Positions 45,922-56,148 of a stretch of DNA of 64,000 nt are shown here, piece by piece. The position numbers and the translations under genes are program-made. The notes beneath the pieces are model-generated. The model worked only from the letters and a program-made list of their open reading frames with translations. It did no database searches and was not told the origin of the DNA. The DNA lies in contig NC_134288.1 in NCBI RefSeq assembly GCF_949628215.1, positions 6,873,182 through 6,937,181 of the forward strand. Reading direction: 5' to 3'. Each line of letters starts with the position of its first letter. The first letter of the stretch is position 1. Source of the stretch: Phalacrocorax aristotelis (Eukaryota; Chordata; Aves; Suliformes; Phalacrocoracidae).

Positions 45922-45927
45922 TTTATT
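45922..45927 (-). promoter_or_regulatory. ZHX3: ZHX3 distal polyadenylation signal AATAAA
   Basis: On the - strand the sequence is CTAAATAAAGAGAGTAAAAG, with a GT-rich downstream region (GTGAGTCAACTGGTGATTGC) about 20 bases later. It is the last hexamer before the PLCG1 3' end. Confidence 0.8.
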
Positions 45928-48900
45928 TAGGAACAACCAAAAATGTCTGGTTTCATTTCAACAAACTGTACAAGCAAGCTCTTCCCCTCGCCCACCCTCA
46001 CATCCACATATACAAAAGGAAGGGAAACTTGCCGTTCACTTCTCAGAAGTGGCATTGTTGCTACAGGGAGTTCTTGCCCTCAGAATAAGAGCAGGTAAAG
46101 TCCATAGCAGGTACAAGCTACCCTAGCCCTAGTAATAGCCACAGCCCACAATCACAGGCAGCTTCACTTTTTTTTTCCTCTTCAAAACCTTTACCAAAAG
46201 TAAAAACTATTTCCTGTCTCACACGATTGCCAAGGTGACCAGCTAAAACTGTGGTCTTAAACAAAAACACAATAATAACCCCACTGGAACCCCCGACGCC
46301 TCCCCGGTACAAAGACGGTTTATACCGCAGAGCCCTTGCTCTGCTCCCTAGCTGCACGGCCACCCTTATGAAAGGTCCCGTTGCAGCTACAGTTACATTT
46401 TCCTTTGGATAAATCCAAGCAAAAATTCCAGGTCATTCAGCACCAGCATGATTTCTAAATAACAATAATTAAAAAAAAAAAAAGAGACCCCATTAGGCTG
46501 ACTTTGTGGTCTGCTGAGAAACAAAGTGATCAACACGCTGTTCCCAAAGTCTCTCTTTTAGTGCAATGTTAGTATGTGCAAGGGGAATCACAGCCACGTA
46601 CGTACCCATAACACCACCACGAGCCAGATGGGGCAGAGAGAAAGTGCAATTTTAGCAAGAAGTTTTCTATGCCATGGATTCCTAGCCCAACCTTCACTAG
46701 CACCAGTAAGCAAGAGTCCTCCTAATACCACCCTCCATCAGTACAGGGAAAAAGTGGCTTTAACTGTGCCATCAAAATATGGCCAACATCAGCCAACAGA
46801 GCACTCTTTACTGGAACAGGCAATAACAAAGCAAAACAAAAGGAAAAAAAAAAAACCACTGCTTAGGTAACAGAGCTCCCTTGCTCTGCTTTGAAGTTTG
46901 CGATGCCAATCCAGCATCCCTGGCAGGGACCACTGCCAGTAAAAATACAGCAGAAACTGAACTTGCAAAAAAAAAGATACAGCTTCCAAGTGTCTCATCC
47001 CCCACTCCATTTGTAGTGTTGCCTAATCTCACCCTGCTGGTTTTGTGATCAACTGAGAAATTACAACAGAGGTTACTGCAGTGAGCTGAACCACATCAGG
47101 CCACCATTGATTTGAAAAGAGCGAAGCCAAAATTATCTGGGCAACGAGAGACGTTTACAAGCATTTTAAATACTGTCAACTTGACAGGAAGGTACAGTGG
47201 CATGTTAACTTTCTACTTGGTGCCTAAGTCCTCAAAAATCACCTTTCTCTTCTGATTCCCAGTGACCCAGCTTCCAAACATCACCTTCCACTCAGGTTGT
47301 CCTGTAATGTCTCTAAGAGAGGGGCTGCAGGGAAGACAGAATACAACGCTTCTACCTGTGACCAAAAATTGTTGATTTTCATTTTAAAAAAAAATTAACA
47401 AAACCCTAAACAGAAAAGCAGCCCTCTACATCCTCCTTTTCCTCCTGGACAGGAAAGGCACCCAGCAAAAATTAACCAAGCAGGTATCTTGCAGCTCCAG
47501 CTCCTGTGCAGGCATCGCCTGGGCAGGTTGAGGCTCTGCGTTCAGCTGTGGGCTGACTACAGGGTCCCCCATCACAGCTGCCAGCACTACTCCTTTTGCT
47601 GGAGGCTTCTTGTGGTGACCAACGCAAGGCCCTGGCAGGGAGGGCATGTGCAGCCGTGCTAAATACCTGCAGCCGGAGCTCTGCAGGCATGCGCTGACCA
47701 CTGCATGCCATGCATCGAAGCAAGCACCTGTGCCCGTTCTGCTTGCCGTGGCTGTGGGCCTGATGTGCAGCAGCGCTCAGCTCTCAGGCAAGTGGAAATA
47801 GGATCATGGTTTGTTTAGTGTTCTGCTTAAAAAAAAAAATTAATAAAAAAAATAATTACTTCCAAGATACTAATTAAAGAGCTGAAAAATAAGCTACCCA
47901 AATGAAACATAGCGCCATGTCTAGAAATCTCATGGCAGGGCCTGCTGATAAGGAATAAAATAAGTCTGTTCCTTGTGTCAGGAGGACCGGCAGCCCTTTG
48001 CATGAGCGAGCCAGGTACAGCACAAATCAGGGTTTCAGGTTATTAAGCAATTGGATTGTGCCCTTAATCTAAGCGGCCTCAGAGACATAAGTAACAAGAT
48101 TCACGTGGATTAAAAGTGATGGTTACTACTGTGCCTGTCAAGCCCAAGCTCACATGCAGCGGATGGAGGTAAAGAATTTAATTTCCCTTCCTTACTGATG
48201 CTGGCTACATGACCTCTATCTTACAGCCCTCCTTTCAAGTCAAGACAGTCATCTTTGACTAGATGATGATAAATATTCAGACACTGTAGAATTGTGGTGA
48301 CACTCCCTCTTAACACCAGAAGAGCTGCTGCTGGGACTGTCAAGCCACCTCTCAATCTTTCCTTTCAGTTTCAGATGCTAACACATTTCTAATGTCCTGA
48401 ACCAAAACCTGAGTCTATTTGGAGATGACACCTGCTTCTCCTCAGCTTCTAAAACGATGCAATAGGGAAACAGAGGACCACAGAGCTAAATCCTCAAAAA
48501 TCTTCAGCTTATACTTTCACGGAGATTTCAAGTCAACTAAAAAAATGCAGATAGCAAGGAATGTAGGAGTTAGAAAGGGAACTCGATTACTTTTTGATTT
48601 TTTTTGTCTCCAAATCCTACCCTCCCCACGCAATGGGGCTTGCCAGCCCCGTCGCCATATCCAAGGGGAGTCTGCATGGAACCACTTTTTAAAAATCCTC
48701 CAACCCAAAAGAAAGAAAACTCCTGCTGTGCTTGTATGAATGCATGGAGACAAAGCTCAAAAACCTCAGCAGCTTCCAACCCTCAAGGCTGTTTTTTTCT
48801 GTGTACACCGGGAAATTCTCTGTCTAGCTCACAAGACTTCTCTTTTCAATTTTTCTGGAAAACTGGCCAAAAATAATCCAAGTGCAAAAAATTTCAGCTA

Positions 48901-50562
48901 GTGCATGGAAAAATGGTTTGAAGGGACCAGTTCATACCATAATCCTTAAGCATTTCTGTAGATGGAGCAGGGATCACTCTTCCAATTAGCCATAGGCCTA
49001 TAAGTGTACACCAAAAATTCCACTGAAAATCACCTTGAATGGGCAAACTACACTTCCAACATATTTATATAGCAAGTAGTTAGTAAAAGTGTACATTTTT
49101 AGTGTACATCTTAATGCAATAAAGAATCAATGGCATATCTGAACTGTATATATGCGTACTTAAATAAACCTGCATGTACATAGGCACTAGAGAATAAATT
49201 GACCTACCTGTATTTGTTCTCTGAAGGTAACATCGTACATACACTCATACTCTCGGGCTGCACGACTCCCAGATCTGCTACCTCTGGCTCTAGGACCACC
49301 CAGATTCTCCTGTCACCTGCGACATTTTGGGGTGCACAGGATTGCACCCATGAGGGTGAACCCCCGGGGCTCTGGCTGTCTTTGCAGTGCAGCTGCCCCT
49401 GCTCTCCTGGAGGAGAGCCACGGGGATGCTGCCCAGCTGAGCCGACACGAGCCCGAGGTGGGATTGCTGCTGGTTATGCCTCCAACCACAGCATGACCAG
49501 CAATAGTGCTTCTAAAAAGGAAGAAATTTAGGGAGCCTGGTGTCACAGCAGGATGCTCTGGGTTGACACCACCCCTGCTCATGGCATTTTGGGCAGGGTT
49601 CATCTGACTGCTAAGGGGTGGTTGCAGCACAGGTGTCTGCATCTAAGCACATCGCCCCAGCTCTCTTCAGGGTGCAGGTCATCTCCTTCTGAAGCAGATG
49701 CTCATGCTTGGCCGCAGGGATTACCCCATGTGCCGGGAGAGCTACAGGAACTCAGGTGCAGGCACCTACCATGTAGGCACACACCCCCAGGTGAGAGGAA
49801 GCCCTCTCTTGCAAAGCCCTGAGCAGATAAAGCCCCTCCTAGTAGCTGAGCAAGGCGGCCTCTTAAAGAGGGAGGAAGAAAGAATTGGAAAAAGCAAGGG
49901 CAGTTAAAGGTAGAAATCAGACACCATCTTTGGAAGAGGCTCTGAAAGACCATTTTTGGTTTTAAACCAGATATTTTGTAAATCTCTGGATCTGATCCTT
50001 TGGGGCTTGCTACCCACCCTTCTAATAAATATCACTTACCACCAACAATAAAGTCTCCCACATTAAAAAGCTCTCACTAAATAAAAACCTTCTACTGAAA
50101 AAGCTTGGCTGAGTTAGCTTGGCAAAAATAAGGAGCTATGACTACTCTCCATAAATACATCAGTGGATAAACACCAAAAACTATTTAAGTTAAGGGACAA
50201 TGCTGGCTGCAAAACAAACCAGGAATGAACCGGCCATGAATTAATTCAAACTAGAAATTTAAATAAAGTTTCTGACCATGCAAAGGCAGTCGAGCTCTGG
50301 AATAGCCTTCCAAGAGCAAAAGTGAAGGCAAGACATGGAAACAATTTTGAGCTGGGATTTGATTAGTTTGTGACAGAATGGTCTGACACAGCATTTGGCT
50401 GGACTATTCAGTTCAAGAGTTTCCCTTCTAGACTTTGTTTTCTATTAGAAAAGAATATTTTAAAAAATCTTCAAGTAGTTGCATCACACAGCAACCACCC
50501 AATACAACATGGGCACATTAAAAATGTACAGGTAACGGGAAGCAGGAAGGTTAACGGGGAAG

Positions 50563-50568
50563 TTTATT
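50563..50568 (-). promoter_or_regulatory. ZHX3: Possible proximal ZHX3 poly(A) signal
   Basis: A canonical AATAAA on the - strand about 1.14 kb after the stop. The downstream element is weak. Use would shorten the 3' UTR to about 1.1 kb. Confidence 0.4.
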
Positions 50569-51129
50569 TTGCTGTTTCGCCAGAACTATTCCAGATTAAC
50601 TGGGGCGGGGGGAAAGAAGAAAAAGACTGGAGCAAACACTCGAGGTTACCAGCGCTGCTGCAGGAGGATCTGTCATGTAGGGCTGCAAGAGGGAAACTTC
50701 CTGATTGCAGAAGAGCTGCTGCCTTGCAGATCCCTTGGAGACAACAATGACTTGAACCACTCAGAGCAACGCTGCGTATTCTCTGCATTTGTTCTCTGAA
50801 GAACAGCTTGTTCTCTCTGAACAATGAAAAGGATTCCAGGTCAGGATGGAAAAATTATTATGTTCTAGTTCTCAGTGATTAAAGGGAGACTTGGAGATTT
50901 AACAGCCTGCTACAGTCAGTCTCCAGGAGCGCAGGGGAAAATATTCTAGGCAGCAAGGGACAAATGACACCAAACTCCATCTCCTGGGTTGTCTGGGTCT
51001 GGGAACCTGCTACTTGTTGGAGAGTATGCAATGCTAAATCTAACCTCATCCATAGGGATGAAAAATCGCACTCAGCTCCCACGGGACTTTTATGCAAGAC
51101 TGGCAGCTTTCTTCTCAGATACCTTTCCT

Positions 51130-51152
51130 AACACACACACACACACACACAC
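51130..51152. repeat. (AC)n microsatellite
   Basis: Eleven and a half AC units. In the ZHX3 transcript it reads as a UG repeat within the 3' UTR. It is likely polymorphic in length. Confidence 0.92.
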
Positions 51153-51704
51153 TTGCGTGCCCATAAAGCCCTTCATTGCCAGGGCGTAAGGACCAGAAAG
51201 GGCGGAGAGGATATATGCAGCCATGCCAACCTTTAGAGAACAAACACCTTAACGGACAGATGAAAAAAAAACAAAAAAGAAAATAAAGAAAAAAGTACTG
51301 TGCCATGATAGTCCATATCTAAGCAATGACCTTGTTTACACAATGTCTGAGATTCGTTATGCTTGTATAGGCAGCTGTAGGCATCGGTATATGAATATGA
51401 AATCTGAAAGTCTGTTGACTAGAAAGCAAACAAGAGCATCCTATTTCCTGGGTCTGAGCTGAGCCCCTGCCTCCGTCAGCTCTCAGCCATCTCCTTGGCT
51501 GGGCCACCGAGAGCTCTGCACTAAGTGCCCAGTTTTTGCACGTGCACTCTCTCATGTGCTGTGCTTAAAGGTCTCATTTATGGCAGTGCTTTATCACCAC
51601 GTCCTGCTCCTGAGGTTTGGATCAGGCCGGCCCATGGGTTTCTTAAAGACCAAAAATTTCTTCTCAAGGGTAAGAGCGGATCCTCCAGGGCTGGTGGTTT
51701 GAGT

Positions 51705-51715
51705 TCAGTCTGTTT
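51705..51715 (-). CDS. ZHX3: ZHX3 terminal coding bases (E-T-D-stop)
   Basis: The acceptor reads CTCTGTTCTTTTTCAG on the - strand, followed by AAACAGACTGA. Joined to the G at 53225 this gives GAA ACA GAC TGA, so the protein ends in L-E-T-D. From memory the mammalian protein also ends LETD. This is the only coding part of the terminal exon. Confidence 0.88.
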
Positions 51716-54700
51716 CTGAAAAAGAACAGAGGTGTCAGAGATGCTCTGGCTTGCTGCAGGGGCCTGCTACCCCGGTGGGGTGCTGGGTGGGGAGGAAGGG
51801 GTGCAGAATGTCTTGAGATGGGCAAAACTGGGGGCCTTGATGGAGTCAGCTGCAAAAAAAGGCCAGCCCCATTCAGAGGGACCAGGAAACTCAGAATCCT
51901 TCTGGGAGTGGAGCTGGGCTTTGGCCAGCTGCAGGGCTAAGGTGGGACGCAGCCTCTGGCGGTCCAAAGCCATGCACCCTCACTGAGCACCTCCCACCTC
52001 TGTGCCTCAAGGGGTGACAAGACCACCTCGCTCTGGGTGGCATAAAGCCACGCTCAGAGGGTGCTAGAGGGCCATGGCCATGGCATGGGTGCGAAAGCTG
52101 GCCCACCACCATTCCCCACACTGCTCCTGCTGCAACGCCTCCCCAGCCAACTCCTGCGGTTGCAGCTGCTCCCCAGCAAAGCACACAGGGCAATGCACAT
52201 GCAGACCTCTCAGCTGCAGGAAGGGCAGGGCCCCATTCAAACCCATGCTCCATCTCCTCTGTACTGGGCAGGGGAGGGAAGCAATGAATTTTAGTGGAAT
52301 TTTAAAATTTTTTTTTTTCTAAGGCCTGAAGCCATGGCAGAAGCATGTGCAAGGCTCCGAAACAAGGCATCGGGGCTGGAGTAGATCCCAGCTTCCCAGC
52401 ATGCCGGCAAGGGGCTGCATGCGTGGAACAGGCGAGGGGCTACACAGCCCGTGGCAGGCCAGGGCAAGCATTCGGCCATCCCCATCTGGTGGGAACCCTG
52501 CCAGGGAGGAAGCAGCCCCCAGCTGCACTTCCAAAGAGCCCACGGAGGGCTTGGAAACCACCTCTCCTCTCCTCCACACGCGTACACGTACACACACAGA
52601 CGCAAGCGCCTTTCGTAAGCGGGTCCTGGAGGAGGGGTAGGGCCAGCAGCTGTAAACACCAGCCCTTCCTGTCCTCTCCCTCCTTGCAGCCTCCATCTTC
52701 AACACCCAAGCCTTGCCCTATGCCAAACAAGGATGCTCACATCTGGAGAGCTGGCGGTGGGAGAAGGAAGGGAGGAGGCTCTTGCCTGCGCAGGCAGGCA
52801 GGGGTTACATCTGCTGCCCAAGGCCGGGGGAAGCATGGAAGGAGCCAGCAGCATGGGGGCCAGCAGCCAGGCCCCTTCCTTCCCAATCGCCCACCCCCTT
52901 CATAAATAAACCCAAGGGCCTCGGGGCAGGTAAAGGGACCAGACATTCCCATTGGTTTTACTCTGGCTTAAAATACAGCTAGGATTTGGCTTCAGGGTGG
53001 AGCCAGCATCCAGTGACCAAGACAGGCAGGGGCAGGCAGCGTCTTGCCGGAACCCCCTCTTTCCCAGTGATTTCCTCACCACTTCCTCAGTTAAATCCCA
53101 AACAGCAAGACCGGACATTAAACTTTTCCCTAAAGCCTCAGTTTCCCAAATGGGAAACGCTCGGTGCCCTGTGCTCGCCCAAAGCCTTCTGCGCGGCCAG
53201 CCCTGCCCGAGGCGGGGGCCTTACCGAGCCGCGTGGCGGCAGGCGGCGGGCCAGGGGCGGCGGGGGTCCCGGCGCTGCCTTCCTGGCCGCCCGGCTCCCA
53301 CGCCTCGCTGCTCTCCAACACCTCCGAGCTGGCCTCGCACGGCCCTTTCCGGCTTCCCGCCGCCTCGCTGGCACAGCCCTCCTCGGGGACGGCCCCCTTG
53401 CTCTCCTCCTCCGCCTTCACCGCAAACCACACCTTGAGCTGCTGGGCACTGAGGTGGGAGCGCTCGCAGAGGCTGGGCAGGTCCTCCTCCCGCAGCCCCT
53501 TCTGCTTCTCATAGTAGTCCTCCAGCACCTCCCGGCTGGTGGGGCTGACCTCCACCAGCCCCGGGGGGAAAACCCCCCGCCTGTAGTTCTCATACCACTT
53601 CAGCTGCCCGTTCTTGTAGCCATACCGGCTGTCCCCAAACCAGCGAATGACCTCGGCCCGCGGCAGGCCCGTCTGGGAAACGATGGCATCGTACTCCTGG
53701 TTCGTGGGTCGCTGGGTCTGCACGAACATTTGCTTCAGCAAATGCCGCTGCTGGGCTGTTTTTTTAAAGTTCAGTTTGGTTTTTGGAGGGGTGGGCGGCC
53801 GGCTGGAGCTGCTGTCCCCTTTCTCATTTGCACCAGCCCCCGGTAACTCGTTTTTGCCGTTGGACTCGGTCACTCGGAGGTTTTTCAGGTTGATTTTGAT
53901 GGGACTCACTTTCCGCTCCACCGAGTTTGGGTTGTTGCCACAGACGTCGACTGAGCCGTTTTCACTCGCAGCCCTCAGCTCATCTGAGGAGTCTTCTTCT
54001 CCACCGCCATTTTCCGCCTCCTCCTCCTGCCGAGCCGCCTCCTCCACTTTCTTATTCTCCTCCGCCACCTTCTTCTTCCTCCTCTCTGAGAACCAACTAT
54101 CAATCTCCCTCCGTGTCATCTTCGTCTCCCCCCTCAGGCGGTTCACCTCTTCCTCCGCAGGAAGGGGATTTTGGGCAAAACTGCTCTCCAGGGCCTTCAG
54201 CTGCTCTGGCGCCCGCTCTTTGTACTTGGTTGGCGTGAAGTCGGGCGCCTGGTGCCATGACTGCCGCCGTGGTGGGTGGTGAGGGGCCGGCGCGGCTGCC
54301 GCGGGGCTCAGCTCGGCTCCTCTGGGTGAGGCGTCAAAGGCAATTTCGGGCAGGGAATCGAGAGCGCTGTCTCCAGGGAAGACGGCCCGGCCGCCTCTCA
54401 CGTTCCTGTAATGGTACCTCCTATCACTAAACCACTTTCTAATCTCCTTGGTGGAAAGGCCTGTGATTTTTGTCAGCCGCTCGACTTCAGCCTGGCCAGG
54501 GAACTGATTTCTGCAGAAGCTGCCTTTCAAGGCCGAGAGCTGCTCATGAGACTTCTTGTTTTTGTACACATTGGGATCCAGGAAGGTCTGCGAGGAGATG
54601 GCCGGGCAGGCGGTGAGCAGCGACTGGCCGCTGTTGACCACCTTTACCCCCGACGCGTTGCTGGAGCTCACCGTGCTGTGCTGCGCTGCCGGCTGCGGTT

Positions 54701-55988
54701 TGGGGACAGAAGTCACTGCCAAGGTGAAGGAGGAGCTGGTGCCCTTCAACCCATTTGCCATGATGGGCTGCGTGACCAGCAGACCCCCCGTCCCCTCCGG
54801 CTGCCCCACCACATGGCCCGGTAAAGTGGCCTGAATAAGATGAGGGACACTCCCAGGATTTGCAACCAGTGGCGTGTTCAAAACTGTAATGGTGGGTTGC
54901 GGCACAGACTGAATAACAGTGTTGAACATCTTCTTCCTGGCATCTTCAATCTCCTCCGGTGACCAGCTGATGCCCTGCTTCAACCTCTGGGCGGTAAACC
55001 AGATCTTCAGCTGCTCTTCTGGGTACTTCGTTACCACAGTCAAGTAGCAGAGCTCGGCTTTTGTGGGGTAGGGAAACTTGTGGAAAGAGTTTTTGAGGAA
55101 GCTGTTGGAGTCCATGGCAGCGTTGTACGTTGGAATGCTGCTCAGGGGGATCATCACCTTGGGAAGCGACTTGGACGTAGGTAGCTGCTGATGCAACGGG
55201 GGTTGCTGCTGCAGTGACACAAGTTGTGCCACACCTGCCTGTAGAACAGGCACGTTTCCTATGATGGAACCATTCACTATATGAGATGATTTTGTTGAAC
55301 TTGCAGTGGGCTGACTGACTGGCACGGACCCGTTTGGGAATGAATGCTCTCCGTCTTTCACCTCCGACTCACTGCCCAGCTGACTTGACACATTCTCCTT
55401 CAGTGTGTGGATTTTTTTGGCCTCTGGTTTACCTTTCATTATCTTCATGATAGGGGTTTTGGTAATGATAATTTCAGACTGGCTGTCTACCCCTTCTTCA
55501 GGGACCTCTCCTGGAAGGTCATGGCTGCTGGTGGCCTCACAGAGACTTTGCTCCACAGTTGTATGATTGTCCTGCTTAGCCACCCTCCAGATGAAGTTCG
55601 TTTCACTGGCGTGCAACTCTGCATTGTGGTGTGAAAGCCCTTCGTGGCTATTTGCCAGGAAGTTGCATGCAACACATGCAAACGCAGGGTCTTTCCTAAA
55701 GTCTAAGTGCTCAGAGTCCAAGTGTCCAAAGAAGTGATGAACGTCTTGACATCCAAAGTCACAAGACTTGCAGATATAAGTGTCGCTATCAGCAATGCCG
55801 CGGTGCCCGTTAGACAAAGCTCCGTTATTACTGTTACTGGCACCAGCATCACTAGCTGCTGGCCCTTCAGCAGGAGCATCTTGTTGCGTTCCTTCATGAT
55901 CATCTACAGCATCCAGTTCAGTCTCCTGAAGCACCAGTGTTTTTACTGGTATCATGCAGGGAGTTGTGGATTTTCTTTTGCTAGCCAT
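51705..55988 (-). CDS. ZHX3: Zinc fingers and homeoboxes protein 3, spliced CDS
   Basis: ZHX3 is a nuclear transcriptional repressor that forms homodimers and heterodimers with ZHX1/ZHX2 and binds NF-YA. The coding parts are 55988-53225 and 51715-51705, giving 924 residues (mammalian about 956). Two C2H2 fingers use C73, C76, H89, H94 and C105, C108, H121, H126. Five homeodomains lie at about 301-360, 478-535, 588-645, 742-800 and 805-862. The start MASKRKSTTPCMIPVKT matches the family N terminus, and the ATG at 55988 has G at -3 and +4. The stretch around homeodomain 1 (FHKFPYPTKAELCYLTVVTK) is essentially invariant with mammals. The linker between homeodomains 2 and 3 and the C-terminal 60 residues are diverged and GC-rich. 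ZHX1 and ZHX2 fit less well. Confidence 0.95.
51716..53224 (-). other. ZHX3: ZHX3 last intron
   Basis: 1509 bp, with a GTAAGG donor and a TTTTTCAG acceptor. The left end of the read-through frame (53130-53224) is inside it. No other gene or repeat is recognised. Confidence 0.85.
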
Positions 55989-56148
55989 CACTACAATTGA
56001 TCCAGATGATTATTTTTCTTTCATTTAAATTAAATTCAAGTTTAAAAAGCGCTATTGCAAGTGCTCTGTGGTCTAGATTCCAGCAAATTCATAATGTCCC
56101 AAGGAGTTGTTGTCAAATGTTGACGAATGTTCATATTTGCCACTGAAC
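53225..56148 (-). CDS. ZHX3: ZHX3 main coding exon
   Basis: One exon carries codons 1-921 plus one base and 160 nt of 5' UTR. The acceptor on the - strand is a long pyrimidine run ending GTCCTCAG (AG at 56150-56149). The donor is CTCG followed by GTAAGG at 53224-53219. The frame stays open to 53130 without splicing, which would add 31 low-complexity residues in place of E-T-D. I treat that read-through as artefactual because the family C terminus is recovered by splicing. Confidence 0.9.
56010..56024 (-). CDS. ZHX3 upstream ORF 2 (4 codons)
   Basis: A minimal frame M-K-E-K-stop between upstream ORF 1 and the main start, 21 nt before the ATG. It is too short to judge by sequence; it matters only because a ribosome ending here is close to the true start. 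Confidence 0.35.
   Translation of the reverse strand: MKEK
56042..56134 (-). CDS. ZHX3 upstream ORF 1 (30 codons)
   Basis: In the 5' UTR part of the main exon, ATG at 56134 opens a 30-residue frame that starts MNIRQHLTTTPWDIMNLLES and ends in TAA at 56044-56042. It has A at -3 and A at +4, a moderate initiation context. It ends 53 nt before the ZHX3 ATG, so it could reduce translation by upstream initiation. No translation evidence is available here. Confidence 0.5.
   Translation of the reverse strand: MNIRQHLTTTPWDIMNLLESRPQSTCNSAF

Larger units (their letters stand above)
45905..51704 (-). other. ZHX3: ZHX3 3' UTR (about 5.8 kb)
   Basis: AT-rich sequence without a supported reading frame lies between the ZHX3 stop and the poly(A) signal at 45922-45927. 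Long 3' UTRs are typical for ZHX genes. It contains an (AC) repeat (UG in the transcript), several A/T runs and a possible proximal poly(A) signal at 50563. I assign the whole stretch to one exon because no splice sites or other gene are evident; that is inference. Confidence 0.75.

Noticed and set aside
53130..53224. Unspliced C-terminal extension of ZHX3 (31 residues)
   Set aside because: A consensus donor lies at 53224 and splicing recovers the E-T-D end; the extension is low-complexity and shows no family similarity.
53647..54282. 211-codon open frame antisense to ZHX3
   Set aside because: It is the shadow of the ZHX3 homeodomain exon, with Ser/Pro runs produced by reading acidic codons backwards.
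55989..55991. GTG one codon upstream of the ZHX3 ATG as an alternative start
   Set aside because: Non-ATG starts are rare in vertebrates. The next codon is an ATG in a strong context and gives the known family N terminus MASKRKSTTP.
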